Both the position numbers and the translations under genes were made by a program. A stretch of 64,000 nt of DNA. Source: Apostichopus japonicus. Taxonomy: Eukaryota; Echinodermata; Holothuroidea; Aspidochirotida; Stichopodidae. The notes below the pieces were generated by a model, which saw nothing but the letters and a program-made list of their open reading frames with translations, ran no database searches and was not told the DNA's origin. The DNA is taken from NCBI RefSeq assembly GCF_037975245.1, contig NC_092580.1, forward strand, positions 4,130,501 to 4,194,500. The letters run 5' to 3'. Shown here piece by piece: positions 9,607 through 23,467 of this stretch (its first letter is position 1; every line of letters starts with the position of its first letter).

Positions 9607-12600
9607 TTCTGACTAGGGAGAGGCCCCAGTTACAAGGTTACCCTAGTGATCTGTATAAGTAGGGAGAGGTCCCAGTTGGAAGGTTACCCTAGTGTTCTGT
9701 ATTAGGGAGAGGCCTCAGTTGCAAGGCTACCCTAGTGATCTGTATTAGTAGGGAGAGGCCCCAGTTGGAAGGTTACCCTCGTGTTCTGTATTAGAAAGAG
9801 GCCGCAGTTGCAAGGTTACCCTAGTGATCTGTATTAGTAGGGAGAGGCCCCAGTTGGAAGGCTACCCAAGTGATCTGTATTAGTAGGCAGAGGCCCCATT
9901 TGGAAGGTTACCCTTCTTCCCTGTGTACTTAGGGAGAGGCCCCAGTTGCAAGTTTACCCTAGTGTTCTGTATAAGGGAGAGGCCCCAGTTACAAGGTTAC
10001 CCTAGTGATCTGTATAAGTAGGGAGAGGTCCCAGTTGCAAAGTTACCCTGGTGTTCAGTATTAGTAGGGAGAGGCCCCAATTGGAAGGTTACCTAAGTGC
10101 TCTGTATTAGTAGGGAGAGGCCCCAGTTGCAAGGTTACCCTAGTGATCTGTATTAGTAGGGAGAGGTCCCAGTTGGAAGGTTACCCTAGTGTTCTGTATT
10201 AGGGAGAGGCCCCAGTTGGAAGGTTACCCAAGTGATCTGTATTAGTAGGGAGAGGCCCCAGTTGGAAGGTTACCCTAGTGATCTGTATTAGTAGGAGAGG
10301 TCCCAGTTGCAAGGTTACCCTCGTGTTCTGTATCAGGGAAAGGCCCCAGTTGCAAGGTTACCCTAGTGATCTGTATTAGAAGGGAGAGGCCCCAGTTGGA
10401 AGGTTACCCTCGTGTTCTGTATTAGAAAGTGGCCGCAGTTGCAAGGTTACCCTAGTGATCTGTATTAGTAGGGAGAGGCCCCAGTTGAAAGGCTACCCAA
10501 GTGCTCTGTATTAGTAGGCAGAGGCCCCATTTGGAAGGTTACCCTTCTTCCCTGTGTACTTAGGGAGAGGCCCCAGTTGCAAGTTTACCCTAGTGTTCTG
10601 ACTAGGGAGAGGCCCCAGTTACAAGGTTACCCTAGTGATCGGTATAAGTAGGGAGAGGTCCCAGTTGGAAGGTTACCCTAGTGTTCTGTATAAGGGAGAG
10701 GCCCCAGTTGCAAGGCTACCCTAGTGATCTGTATTAGTAGGGAGAGGCCCCAGTTGGAAGGTTACCCTCGTGTTCTGTATTAGAAAGAGGCCGCAGTTGC
10801 AAGGTTACCCTAGTGATCTGTATTAGTAGGGAGAGGCCCCAGTTGGAAGGCTACCCAAGTGATCTGTATTAGTAGGCAGAGGCCCCATTTGGAAGGTTAC
10901 CCTTCTTCCCTGTGTACTTAGGGAGAGGCCCCAGTTGCAAGTTTACCCTAGTGTTCTGTATAAGGGAGAGGCCCCAGTTACAAGGTTACCCTAGTGATCT
11001 GTATAAGTAGGGAGAGGTCCCAGTTGCAAAGTTACCCTGGTGTTCAGTATTAGTAGGGAGAGGCCCCAATTGGAAGGTTACCTAAGTGCTCTGTATTAGT
11101 AGGGAGAGGCCCCAGTTGCAAGGTTACCCTAGTGATCTGTATTAGTAGGGAGAGGTCCTAGTTGGAAGGTTACCCTAGTGTTCTGTATTAGGGAGAGGTC
11201 CCAGTTGGAAGGTTACCCTAGTGTTCTGTATTAGGGAGAGTTCCCAGTTGCAAGGTTACCCTAGTGATCTGTATTAGTAGGGAGAGGCCTCAGTTGGAAG
11301 GTTACCCTAGTGATCTGTTTTAGTAGGGAGAGGTCCCAGTTGCAAGGTTACCCTAGTGTTCTGTGTCAGGGAAAGGCCCCAGTTGCAAGGTTACCCTAGT
11401 GATCTGTATTAGTAGGGAGAGGCCCCAGTTGGAAGGTTACCCTCGTGTTCTGTATTAGAAAGAGGCCGCAGTTGCAAGGTTACCCTAGTGATCTGTATTA
11501 GTAGGGAGAGGCCCCAGTTGGAAGGCTACCCAAGTGATCTGTATTAGTAGGCAGAGGCCCCATTTGGAAGGTTACCCTTCTTCCCTGTGTACTTAGGGAG
11601 AGGCCCCAGATGGAAGGTTACCCTAGTGATCTGTATTAGTAGGGAGAGGCCCCAGTTGGAAGGTTACCCTCGTGTTCTGTATTAGAAAGAGGCCGCAGTT
11701 GGAAGGTTACCCTAGTGATCTGTATTAGTAGGGAGAGGCCCCAGTTGGAAGGCTACCCAAGTGATCTGTATTAGTAGGCAGAGGCCCCATTTGGAAGGTT
11801 ACCCTTCTTCCCTGTGTACTTAGGGAGAGGCCCCAGATGGAAGGTTACCCTAGTGATCTGTATAAGTAGGGAGAGGTCCCAGTTGGAAGGTTACCCTAGT
11901 GTTCTGTATTAGGGAGAGGCCCCAGTTGGAAGGTAACCCTAGTATTAGGGCGTGTTCTGAAAGAGACCCCAGTTGGAAGGTTACCCTAGTGATCTGTATA
12001 AGTAGGGAGAGGTCCCAGTTGGAGGGTTACCCTAGTGTTCTGTATGAGGGAGAGGCCCCAGTTGCAAGGCTACCCTAGTGATCTGTATTAAGGAGAGGTC
12101 CCAGTTGGAAGGTTACCCTAGTGTTCTGTATTAGGGAGAGGCCCCAGTTGGAAGGTTACCCAAGTGATCTGTATTAGTAGGGAGAGGCCCCAGTTGGAAG
12201 GTTACCCTAGTGATCTGTATTAGTAGGAGAGGTCCCAGTTGCAAGGTTACCCTCGTGTTCTGTATCAGGGAAAGGCCCCAGTTGCAAGGTTACCCTAGTG
12301 ATCTGTATTAGAAGGGAGAGGCCCCAGTTGGAAGGTTACCCTCGTGTTCTGTATTAGAAAGTGGCCGCAGTTGCAAGGTTACCCTAGTGATCTGTATTAG
12401 TAGGGAGAGGCCCCAGTTGAAAGGCTACCCAAGTGCTCTGTATTAGTAGGCAGAGGCCCCATTTGGAAGGTTACCCTTCTTCCCTGTGTACTTAGGGAGA
12501 GGCCCCAGTTGCAAGTTTACCCTAGTGTTCTGACTAGGGAGAGGCCCCAGTTACAAGGTTACCCTAGTGATCTGTATAAGTAGGGAGAGGTCCCAGTTGG

Positions 12601-15600
12601 AAGGTTACCCTAGTGTTCTGTATTAGGGAGAGGCCCCAGTTGCAAGGCTACCCTAGTGATCTGTATTAGTAGGGAGAGGCCCCAGTTGGAAGGTTACCCT
12701 CGTGTTCTGTATTAGAAAGAGGCCGCAGTTGCAAGGTTACCCTAGTGATCTGTATTAGTAGGGAGAGGCCCCAGTTGGAAGGCTACCCAAGTGATCTGTA
12801 TTAGTAGGCAGAGGCCCCATTTGGAAGGTTACCCTTCTTCCCTGTGTACTTAGGGAGAGGCCCCAGTTGCAAGTTTACCCTAGTGTTCTGTATAAGGGAG
12901 AGGCCCCAGTTACAAGGTTACCCTAGTGATCTGTATAAGTAGGGAGAGGTCCCAGTTGCAAAGTTACCCTGGTGTTCAGTATTAGTAGGGAGAGGCCCCA
13001 ATTGGAAGGTTACCTAAGTGCTCTGTATTAGTAGGGAGAGGCCCCAGTTGCAAGGTTACCCTAGTGATCTGTATTAGTAGGGAGAGGTCCCAGTTGGAAG
13101 GTTACCCTAGTGTTCTGTATTAGGGAGAGGCCCCAGTTGGAAGGTTACCCAAGTGATCTGTATTAGTAGGGAGAGGCCCCAGTTGGAAGGTTACCCTAGT
13201 GATCTGTATTAGTAGGGAGAGGCCCCAGTTGAAAGGCTACCCAAGTGCTCTGTATTAGTAGGCAGAGGCCCCATTTGGAAGGTTACCCTTCTTCCCTGTG
13301 TACTTAGGGAGAGGCCCCAGTTGCAAGTTTACCCTAGTGTTCTGACTAGGGAGAGGCCCCAGTTACAAGGTTACCCTAGTGATCTGTATAAGTAGGGAGA
13401 GGTCCCAGTTGGAAGGTTACCCTAGTGTTCTGTATTAGGGAGAGGCCCCAGTTGCAAGGCTACCCTAGTGATCTGTATTAGTAGGGAGAGGCCCCAGTTG
13501 GAAGGTTACCCTCGTGTTCTGTATTAGAAAGAGGCCGCAGTTGCAAGGTTACCCTAGTGATCTGTATTAGTAGGGAGAGGCCCCAGTTGGAAGGCTACCC
13601 AAGTGATCTGTATTAGTAGGCAGAGGCCCCATTTGGAAGGTTACCCTTCTTCCCTGTGTACTTAGGGAGAGGCCCCAGTTGCAAGTTTACCCTAGTGTTC
13701 TGTATAAGGGAGAGGCCCCAGTTACAAGGTTACCCTAGTGATCTGTATAAGTAGGGAGAGGTCCCAGTTGCAAAGTTACCCTGGTGTTCAGTATTAGTAG
13801 GGAGAGGCCCCAATTGGAAGGTTACCTAAGTGCTCTGTATTAGTAGGGAGAGGCCCCAGTTGCAAGGTTACCCTAGTGATCTGTATTAGTAGGGAGAGGT
13901 CCCAGTTGGAAGGTTACCCTAGTGTTCTGTATTAGGGAGAGGTCCCAGTTGGAAGGTTACCCTAGTGTTCTGTATTAGGGAGAGTTCCCAGTTGCAAGGT
14001 TACCCTAGTCATCTGTATTAGTAGGGAGAGGCCTCAGTTGGAAGGTTACCCTAGTGATCTGTTTTAGTAGGGAGAGGTCCCAGTTGCAAGGTTACCCTAG
14101 TGTTCTGTGTCAGGGAAAGGCCCCAGTTGCAAGGTTACCCTAGTGATCTGTATTAGTAGGGAGAGGCCCCAGTTGGAAGGTTACCCTCGTGTTCTGTATT
14201 AGAAAGAGGCCGCAGTTGCAAGGTTACCCTAGTGATCTGTATTAGTAGGGAGAGGCCCCAGTTGAAAGGCTACCCAAGTGCTCTGTATTAGTAGGCAGAG
14301 GCCCCATTTGGAAGGTTACCCTTCTTCCCTGTGTACTTAGGGAGAGGCCCCAGTTGCAAGTTTACCCTAGTGTTCTGACTAGGGAGAGGCCCCAGTTACA
14401 AGGTTACCCTAGTGATCTGTATAAGTAGGGAGAGGTCCCAGTTGGAAGGTTACCCTAGTGTTCTGTATTAGGGAGAGGCCCCAGTTGCAAGGCTACCCTA
14501 GTGATCTGTATTAGTAGGGAGAGGCCCCAGTTGGAAGGTTACCCTCGTGTTCTGTATTAGAAAGAGGCCGCAGTTGCAAGGTTACCCTAGTGATCTGTAT
14601 TAGTAGGGAGAGGCCCCAGTTGGAAGGCTACCCAAGTGATCTGTATTAGTAGGCAGAGGCCCCATTTGGAAGGTTACCCTTCTTCCCTGTGTACTTAGGG
14701 AGAGGCCCCAGTTGCAAGTTTACCCTAGTGTTCTGTATAAGGGAGAGGCCCCAGTTACAAGGTTACCCTAGTGATCTGTATAAGTAGGGAGAGGTCCCAG
14801 TTGCAAAGTTACCCTGGTGTTCAGTATTAGTAGGGAGAGGCCCCAATTGGAAGGTTACCTAAGTGCTCTGTATTAGTAGGGAGAGGCCCCAGTTGCAAGG
14901 TTACCCTAGTGATCTGTATTAGTAGGGAGAGGTCCCAGTTGGAAGGTTACCCTAGTGTTCTGTATTAGGGAGAGGCCCCAGTTGGAAGGTTACCCAAGTG
15001 ATCTGTATTAGTAGGGAGAGGCCCCAGTTGGAAGGTTACCCTAGTGATCTGTATTAGTAGGAGAGGTCCCAGTTGCAAGGTTACCCTCGTGTTCTGTATC
15101 AGGGAAAGGCCCCAGTTGCAAGGTTACCCTAGTGATCTGTATTAGAAGGGAGAGGCCCCAGTTGGAAGGTTACCCTCGTGTTCTGTATTAGAAAGTGGCC
15201 GCAGTTGCAAGGTTACCCTAGTGATCTGTATTAGTAGGGAGAGGCCCCAGTTGAAAGGCTACCCAAGTGCTCTGTATTAGTAGGCAGAGGCCCCATTTGG
15301 AAGGTTACCCTTCTTCCCTGTGTATTTAGGGAGAGGCCCCAGTTGCAAGTTTACCCTAGTGTTCTGACTAGGGAGAGGCCCCAGTTACAAGGTTACCCTA
15401 GTGATCTGTATAAGTAGGGAGAGGTCCCAGTTGGAAGGTTACCCTAGTGTTCTGTATTAGGGAGAGGCCCCAGTTGCAAGGCTACCCTAGTGATCTGTAT
15501 TAGTAGGGAGAGGCCCCAGTTGGAAGGTTACCCTCGTGTTCTGTATTAGAAAGAGGCCGCAGTTGCAAGGTTACCCTAGTGATCTGTATTAGTAGGGAGA

Positions 15601-18600
15601 GGCCCCAGTTGGAAGGCTACCCAAGTGATCTGTATTAGTAGGCAGAGGCCCCATTTGGAAGGTTACCCTTCTTCCCTGTGTACTTAGGGAGAGGCCCCAG
15701 TTGCAAGTTTACCCTAGTGTTCTGTATAAGGGAGAGGCCCCAGTTACAAGGTTACCCTAGTGATCTGTATAAGTAGGGAGAGGTCCCAGTTGCAAAGTTA
15801 CCCTGGTGTTCAGTATTAGTAGGGAGAGGCCCCAATTGGAAGGTTACCTAAGTGCTCTGTATTAGTAGGGAGAGGCCCCAGTTGCAAGGTTACCCTAGTG
15901 ATCTGTATTAGTAGGGAGAGGTCCCAGTTGGAAGGTTACCCTAGTGTTCTGTATTAGGGAGAGGTCCCAGTTGGAAGGTTACCCTAGTGTTCTGTATTAG
16001 GGAGAGTTCCCAGTTGCAAGGTTACCCTAGTCATCTGTATTAGTAGGGAGAGGCCTTAGTTGGAAGGTTACCCTAGTGATCTGTTTTAGTAGGGAGAGGT
16101 CCCAGTTGCAAGGTTACCCTAGTGTTCTGTGTCAGGGAAAGGCCCCAGTTGCAAGGTTACCCTAGTGATCTGTATTAGTAGGGAGAGGCCCCAGTTGGAA
16201 GGTTACCCTAGTGATCTGTATTAGTAGGGAGAGGCCCCAGTTGAAAGGCTACCCAAGTGCTCTGTATTAGTAGGCAGAGGCCCCATTTGGAAGGTTACCC
16301 TTCTTCCCTGTGTACTTAGGGAGAGGCCCCAGTTGCAAGTTTACCCTAGTGTTCTGACTAGGGAGAGGCCCCAGTTACAAGGTTACCCTAGTGATCTGTA
16401 TAAGTAGGGAGAGGTCCCAGTTGGAAGGTTACCCTAGTGTTCTGTATTAGGGAGAGGCCCCAGTTGCAAGGCTACCCTAGTGATCTGTATTAGTAGGGAG
16501 AGGCCCCAGTTGGAAGGTTACCCTCGTGTTCTGTATTAGAAAGAGGCCGCAGTTGCAAGGTTACCCTAGTGATCTGTATTAGTAGGGAGAGGCCCCAGTT
16601 GGAAGGCTACCCAAGTGATCTGTATTAGTAGGCAGAGGCCCCATTTGGAAGGTTACCCTTCTTCCCTGTGTACTTAGGGAGAGGCCCCAGTTGCAAGTTT
16701 ACCCTAGTGTTCTGTATAAGGGAGAGGCCCCAGTTACAAGGTTACCCTAGTGATCTGTATAAGTAGGGAGAGGTCCCAGTTGCAAAGTTACCCTGGTGTT
16801 CATTATTAGTAGGGAGAGGCCCCAATTGGAAGGTTACCTAAGTGCTCTGTATTAGTAGGGAGAGGCCCCAGTTGCAAGGTTACCCTAGTGATCTGTATTA
16901 GTAGGGAGAGGTCCCAGTTGGAAGGTTACCCTAGTGTTCTGTATTAGGGAGAGTTCCCAGTTGCAAGGTTACCCTAGTCATCTGTATTAGTAGGGAGAGG
17001 CCTCAGTTGGAAGGTTACCCTAGTGATCTGTTTTAGTAGGGAGAGGTCCCAGTTGCAAGGTTACCCTAGTGTTCTGTGTCAGGGAAAGGCCCCAGTTGCA
17101 AGGTTACCCTAGTGATCTGTATTAGTAGGGAGAGGCCCCAGTTGGAAGGTTACCCTCGTGTTCTGTATTAGAAAGAGGCCGCAGTTGCAAGGTTACCCTA
17201 GTGATCTGTATTAGTAGGGAGAGGCCCCAGTTGAAAGGCTACCCAAGTGCTCTGTATTAGTAGGCAGAGGCCCCATTTGGAAGGTTACCCTTCTTCCCTG
17301 TGTACTTAGGGAGAGGCCCCAGTTGCAAGTTTACCCTAGTGTTCTGACTAGGGAGAGGCCCCAGTTACAAGGTTACCCTAGTGATCTGTATAAGTAGGGA
17401 GAGGTCCCAGTTGGAAGGTTACCCTAGTGTTCTGTATTAGGGAGAGGCCCCAGTTGCAAGGCTACCCTAGTGATCTGTATTAGTAGGGAGAGGCCCCAGT
17501 TGGAAGGTTACCCTCGTGTTCTGTATTAGAAAGAGGCCGCAGTTGCAAGGTTACCCTAGTGATCTGTATTAGTAGGGAGAGGCCCCAGTTGGAAGGCTAC
17601 CCAAGTGATCTGTATTAGTAGGCAGAGGCCCCATTTGGAAGGTTACCCTTCTTCCCTGTGTACTTAGGGAGAGGCCCCAGTTGCAAGTTTACCCTAGTGT
17701 TCTGTATAAGGGAGAGGCCCCAGTTACAAGGTTACCCTAGTGATCTGTATAAGTAGGGAGAGGTCCCAGTTGCAAAGTTACCCTGGTGTTCAGTATTAGT
17801 AGGGAGAGGCCCCAATTGGAAGGTTACCTAAGTGCTCTGTATTAGTAGGGAGAGGCCCCAGTTGCAAGGTTACCCTAGTGATCTGTATTAGTAGGGAGAG
17901 GTCCCAGTTGGAAGGTTACCCTAGTGTTCTGTATTAGGGAGAGGCCCCAGTTGGAAGGTTACCCAAGTGATCTGTATTAGTAGGGAGAGGCCCCAGTTGG
18001 AAGGTTACCCTAGTGATCTGTATTAGTAGGAGAGGTCCAAGTTGCAAGGTTACCCTCGTGTTCTGTATCAGGGAAAGGCCCCAGTTGCAAGGTTACCCTA
18101 GTGATCTGTATTAGAAGGGAGAGGCCCCAGTTGGAAGGTTACCCTCGTGTTCTGTATTAGAAAGTGGCCGCAGTTGCAAGGTTACCCTAGTGATCTGTAT
18201 TAGTAGGGAGAGGCCCCAGTTGAAAGGCTACCCAAGTGCTCTGTATTAGTAGGCAGAGGCCCCATTTGGAAGGTTACCCTTCTTCCCTGTGTACTTAGGG
18301 AGAGGCCCCAGTTGCAAGTTTACCCTAGTGTTCTGACTAGGGAGAGGCCCCAGTTACAAGGTTACCCTAGTGATCTGTATAAGTAGGGAGAGGTCCCAGT
18401 TGGAAGGTTACCCTAGTGTTCTGTATTAGGGAGAGGCCCCAGTTGCAAGGCTACCCTAGTGATCTGTATTAGTAGGGAGAGGCCCCAGTTGGAAGGTTAC
18501 CCTCGTGTTCTGTATTAGAAAGAGGCCGCAGTTGCAAGGTTACCCTAGTGATCTGTATTAGTAGGGAGAGGCCCCAGTTGGAAGGCTACCCAAGTGATCT

Positions 18601-21600
18601 GTATTAGTAGGCAGAGGCCCCATTTGGAAGGTTACCCTTCTTCCCTGTGTACTTAGGGAGAGGCCCCAGTTGCAAGTTTACCCTAGTGTTCTGTATAAGG
18701 GAGAGGCCCCAGTTACAAGGTTACCCTAGTGATCTGTATAAGTAGGGAGAGGTCCCAGTTGCAAAGTTACCCTGGTGTTCAGTATTAGTAGGGAGAGGCC
18801 CCAATTGGAAGGTTACCTAAGTGCTCTGTATTAGTAGGGAGAGGCCCCAGTTGCAAGGTTACCCTAGTGATCTGTATTAGTAGGGAGAGGTCCCAGTTGG
18901 AAGGTTACCCTAGTGTTCTGTATTAGGGAGAGGTCCCAGTTGGAAGGTTACCCTAGTGTTCTGTATTAGGGAGAGTTCCCAGTTGCAAGGTTACCCTAGT
19001 CATCTGTATTAGTAGGGAGAGGCCTCAGTTGGAAGGTTACCCTAGTGATCTGTTTTAGTAGGGAGAGGTCCCAGTTGCAAGGTTACCCTAGTGTTCTGTG
19101 TCAGGGAAAGGCCCCAGTTGCAAGGTTACCCTAGTGATCTGTATTAGTAGGGAGAGGCCCCAGTTGGAAGGTTACCCTCGTGTTCTGTATTAGAAAGAGG
19201 CCGCAGTTGCAAGGTTACCCTCGTGATCTGTATTAGTAGGGAGAGGCCCCAGTTGGAAGGCTACCCAAGTGATCTGTATTAGTAGGCAGAGGCCCCATTT
19301 GGAAGGTTACCCTTCTTCCCTGTGTACTTAGGGAGAGGCCCCAGATGGAAGGTTACCCTAGTGATCTGTATTAGTAGGGAGAGGCCCCAGTTGGAAGGTT
19401 ACCCTCGTGTTCTGTATTAGAAAGAGGCCGCAGTTGGAAGGTTACCCTAGTGATCTGTATTAGTAGGGAGAGGCCCCAGTTGGAAGGCTACCCAAGTGAT
19501 CTGTATTAGTAGGCAGAGGCCCCATTTGGAAGGTTACCCTTCTTCCCTGTGTACTTAGGGAGAGGCCCCAGATGGAAGGTTACCCTAGTGATCTGTATAA
19601 GTAGGGAGAGGTCCCAGTTGGAAGGTTACCCTAGTGTTCTGTATTAGGGAGAGGCCCCAGTTGGAAGGTAACCCTAGTATTAGGGCGTGTTCTGAAAGAG
19701 ACCCCAGTTGGAAGGTTACCCTAGTGATCTGTATAAGTAGGGAGAGGTCCCAGTTGGAAGGTTACCCTAGTGTTCTGTATTAGGGAGAGGCCCCAGTTGC
19801 AAGGCTACCCTAGTGATCTGTATTAAGGAGAGGTCCCAGTTGGAAGGTTACCCTAGTGTTCTGTATTAGGGAGAGGCCCCAGTTGGAAGGTTACCCAAGT
19901 GATCTGTATTAGTAGGGAGAGGCCCCAGTTGGAAGGTTACCCTAGTGATCTGTATTAGTAGGAGAGGTCCCAGTTGCAAGGTTACCCTCGTGTTCTGTAT
20001 CAGGGAAAGGCCCCAGTTGCAAGGTTACCCTAGTGATCTGTATTAGAAGGGAGAGGCCCCAGTTGGAAGGTTACCCTCGTGTTCTGTATTAGAAAGTGGC
20101 CGCAGTTGCAAGGTTACCCTAGTGATCTGTATTAGTAGGGAGAGGCCCCAGTTGAAAGGCTACCCAAGTGCTCTGTATTAGTAGGCAGAGGCCCCATTTG
20201 GAAGGTTACCCTTCTTCCCTGTGTACTTAGGGAGAGGCCCCAGTTGCAAGTTTACCCTAGTGTTCTGACTAGGGAGAGGCCCCAGTTACAAGGTTACCCT
20301 AGTGATCTGTATAAGTAGGGAGAGGTCCCAGTTGGAAGGTTACCCTAGTGTTCTGTATTAGGGAGAGGCCCCAGTTGCAAGGCTACCCTAGTGATCTGTA
20401 TTAGTAGGGAGAGGCCCCAGTTGGAAGGTTACCCTCGTGTTCTGTATTAGAAAGAGGCCGCAGTTGCAAGGTTACCCTAGTGATCTGTATTAGTAGGGAG
20501 AGGCCCCAGTTGGAAGGCTACCCAAGTGATCTGTATTAGTAGGCAGAGGCCCCATTTGGAAGGTTACCCAAGTGATCTGTATTAGTAGGGAGAGGCCCCA
20601 GTTGGAAGGTTACCCTAGTGATCTGTATTAGTTTCAGAGGTCCCAGTTGCAAGGTTACCCTCGTGTTCTGTATCAGGGAAAGGCCCCAGTTGCAAGGTTA
20701 CCCTAGTGATCTGTATTAGAAGGGAGAGGCCCCAGTTGGAAGGTTACCCTCGTGTTCTGTATTAGAAAGTGGCCGCAGTTGGAAGGTTACTTTAGTGATC
20801 TGTATTAGTGGGGAGAGGCCCCAGTTGAAAGGCTACCCAAGTGCTCTGTATTAGTAGGCAGAGGCCCCATTTGGAAGGTTACCCTTCTTCCCTGTGTACT
20901 TAGGGAGAGGCCCCAGTTGCAAGTTTACCCTAGTGTTCTGACTAGGGAGAGGCCCCAGTTACAAGGTTACCCTAGTGATCTGTATAAGTAGGGAGAGATC
21001 CCAGTTGGAAGGTTACCCTAGTGTTCTGTATTAGGGAGAGGCCCCAGTTGCAAGGCTACCCTAGTGATCTGTATTAGTAGGGAGAGGCCCCAGTTGGAAG
21101 GTTACCCTCGTGTTCTGTATTAGAAAGAGGCCGCAGTTGCAAGGTTACCCTAGTGATCTGTATTAGTAGGGAGAGGCCCCAGTTGGAAGGCTACCCAAGT
21201 GATCTGTATTAGTAGGCAGAGGCCCCATTTGGAAGGTTACCCTTCTTCCCTGTGTACTTAGGGAGAGGCCCCAGTTGCAAGTTTACCCTAGTGTTCTGTA
21301 TAAGGGAGAGGTCCCAGTTACAAGGTTACCCTAGTGATCTGTATAAGTAGGGAGAGGTCCCAGTTGCAAAGTTACCCTGGTGTTCAGTATTAGTAGGGAG
21401 AGGCCCCAATTGGAAGGTTACCTAAGTGCTCTGTATTAGTAGGGAGAGGCCCCAGTTGCAAGGTTACCCTAGTGATCTGTATTAGTAGGGAGAGGTCCCA
21501 GTTGGAAGGTTACCCTAGTGTTCTGTATTAGGGAGAAGTCCCAGTTGGAAGGTTACCCTAGTGTTCTGTATTAGGGAGAGTTCCCAGTTGCAAGGTTACC

Positions 21601-22650
21601 CTAGTGATCTGTATTAGTAGGGAGAGGCCTCAGTTGGAAGGTTACCCTAGTGATCTGTTTTAGTAGGGAGAGGTCCCAGTTGCAAGGTTACCCTAGTGTT
21701 CTGTGTCAGGGAAAGGCCCCAGTTGCAAGGTTACCCTAGTGATCTGTATTAGTAGGGAGAGGCCCCAGTTGGAAGGTTACCCTCGTGTTCTGTATTAGAA
21801 AGAGGCCGCAGTTGCAAGGTTACCCTAGTGATCTGTATTAGTAGGGAGAGGCCCCAGTTGGAAGGCTACCCAAGTGATCTGTATTAGTAGGCAGAGGCCC
21901 CATTTGGAAGGTTACCCTTCTTCCCTGTGTACTTAGGGAGAGGCCCCAGATGGAAGGTTACCCTAGTGATCTGTATTAGTAGGGAGAGGCCCCAGTTGGA
22001 AGGTTACCCTCGTGTTCTGTATTAGAAAGAGGCCGCAGTTGGAAGGTTACCCTAGTGATCTGTATTAGTAGGGAGAGGCCCCAGTTGGAAGGCTACCCAA
22101 GTGATCTGTATTAGTAGGCAGAGGCCCCATTTGGAAGGTTACCCTTCTTCCCTGTGTACTTAGGGAGAGGCCCCAGATGGAAGGTTACCCTAGTGATCTG
22201 TATAAGTAGGGAGAGGTCCCAGTTGGAAGGTTACCCTAGTGTTCTGTATTAGGGAGAGGCCCCAGTTGGAAGGTAACCCTAGTATTAGGGTGTGTTCTGA
22301 AAGAGGCCGCAGTTGGAAGGTTACCCTAGTGCTTTGTATTAGTAGGGAGAGGCCAAAGTTGGAAGGTTACCTAAGTGCTCTGTATTTGTAGGGAGAGGCC
22401 CCAGTTGCAAAGTTACCCTGGTGATCTGTATTAGTAGGGAGAGGTCCCAGTTGGAAGGTTACCTAAGTGCTCTGTATTAGTAGGGAGAGGCCAAAGTTGG
22501 AAGGTTACCCTAGTGATCTGTATTAGGAGGGAGAGGCCCCAGTTGCAAGGTTACCCTAGTGATCTGTATTAGTAGGGAGAGGTCCCAGTTGGAAGGTTAA
22601 AATGAAAATCGTAATGAGTTGGAAAATGAAGAACAGTGAAAAAACTTTCA

Positions 22651-22723
22651 GCCTCCACCGGGATTCGAACAACGGGCCTTCCGCTCTGTACGCGGACACC
22701 CTAACCACAAGGCTATGGACGCT
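22651..22723 (-). repeat. tRNA-like SINE head, copy 1
   Basis: It has A- and B-box-like sequences and an intact 5-bp anticodon stem, but the T stem has mismatches, so a functional tRNA is unlikely. This copy has base changes (GTTCGAATCC preceded by CGTT instead of CGTGG) relative to the other two. Confidence 0.7.
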
Positions 22724-23022
22724 GATTGTATGTCCAGAGGTTCGAAACCGGTAAGGAAGGTCGTAATTCCACTGTAGGCGTTTGTCACCTGTATCGAACA
22801 ATACTAGTTCTGTTTTTGGTGACATATTTTGCCTTACTCTAGAGATCAAACATGATGCTATCCAACTCGAAATCATTTGTGATTTCTAAAGCCGGATCTC
22901 GAAAGAGATACTTTGAACAGACTTTATGTTAATGCAATGGAGGTAAACGACTAAGGCAAATGAATATATATAAATGAAAATCGTAATGAGTTGGAAAATC
23001 AAGAACAGTGAAAAAACTTTCA

Positions 23023-23095
23023 GCCTCCACCGGGATTCGAACCACGGGCCTTCCGCTCTGTACGCGGACACCCTAACCACTAGGCTATGGACGCT
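23023..23095 (-). repeat. tRNA-like SINE head, copy 2
   Basis: The head is GCGTCCATAGCCTAGTGGTT on the minus strand, with loop GTACAGA between TCCGC and GCGGA and B-box GGTTCGAATCCC. Only about 3 of 5 T-stem pairs form, as expected for a tRNA-derived SINE. Confidence 0.72.
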
Positions 23096-23394
23096 GATTG
23101 TATGTCCAGAGGTTCGAAACCGGTAAGGAAGGTCGTAATTCCACTGTAGGCGTTTGTCACCTGTATCGAACAATACTAGTTCTGTTTTTGGTGACATATT
23201 TTGCCTTACTCTAGAGATCAAACATGATGCTATCCAACTCGAAATCATTTGTGATTCCTAAAGCCGGATCTCGAAAGAGATACTTTGAACAGACTTTATG
23301 TTAATGCAATGGAGGTAAACGACTAAGGCAAATGAATATATATAAATGAAAATCGTAATGAGTTGGAAAATCAAGAACAGTGAAAAAACTTTCA

Positions 23395-23467
23395 GCCTCC
23401 ACCGGGATTCGAACCACGGGCCTTCCGCTCTGTACGCGGACACCCTAACCACTAGGCTATGGACGCT
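23395..23467 (-). repeat. tRNA-like SINE head, copy 3
   Basis: It is identical to copy 2 over the tRNA-like region. The near-identity of copies 2 and 3 shows the triplication is recent. Confidence 0.72.

Noticed and set aside
23023-23095. A functional tRNA gene
   Set aside because: The T stem has mismatches, and the sequence sits in a tandem SINE-like unit with a tail; a tRNA scan would be decisive.
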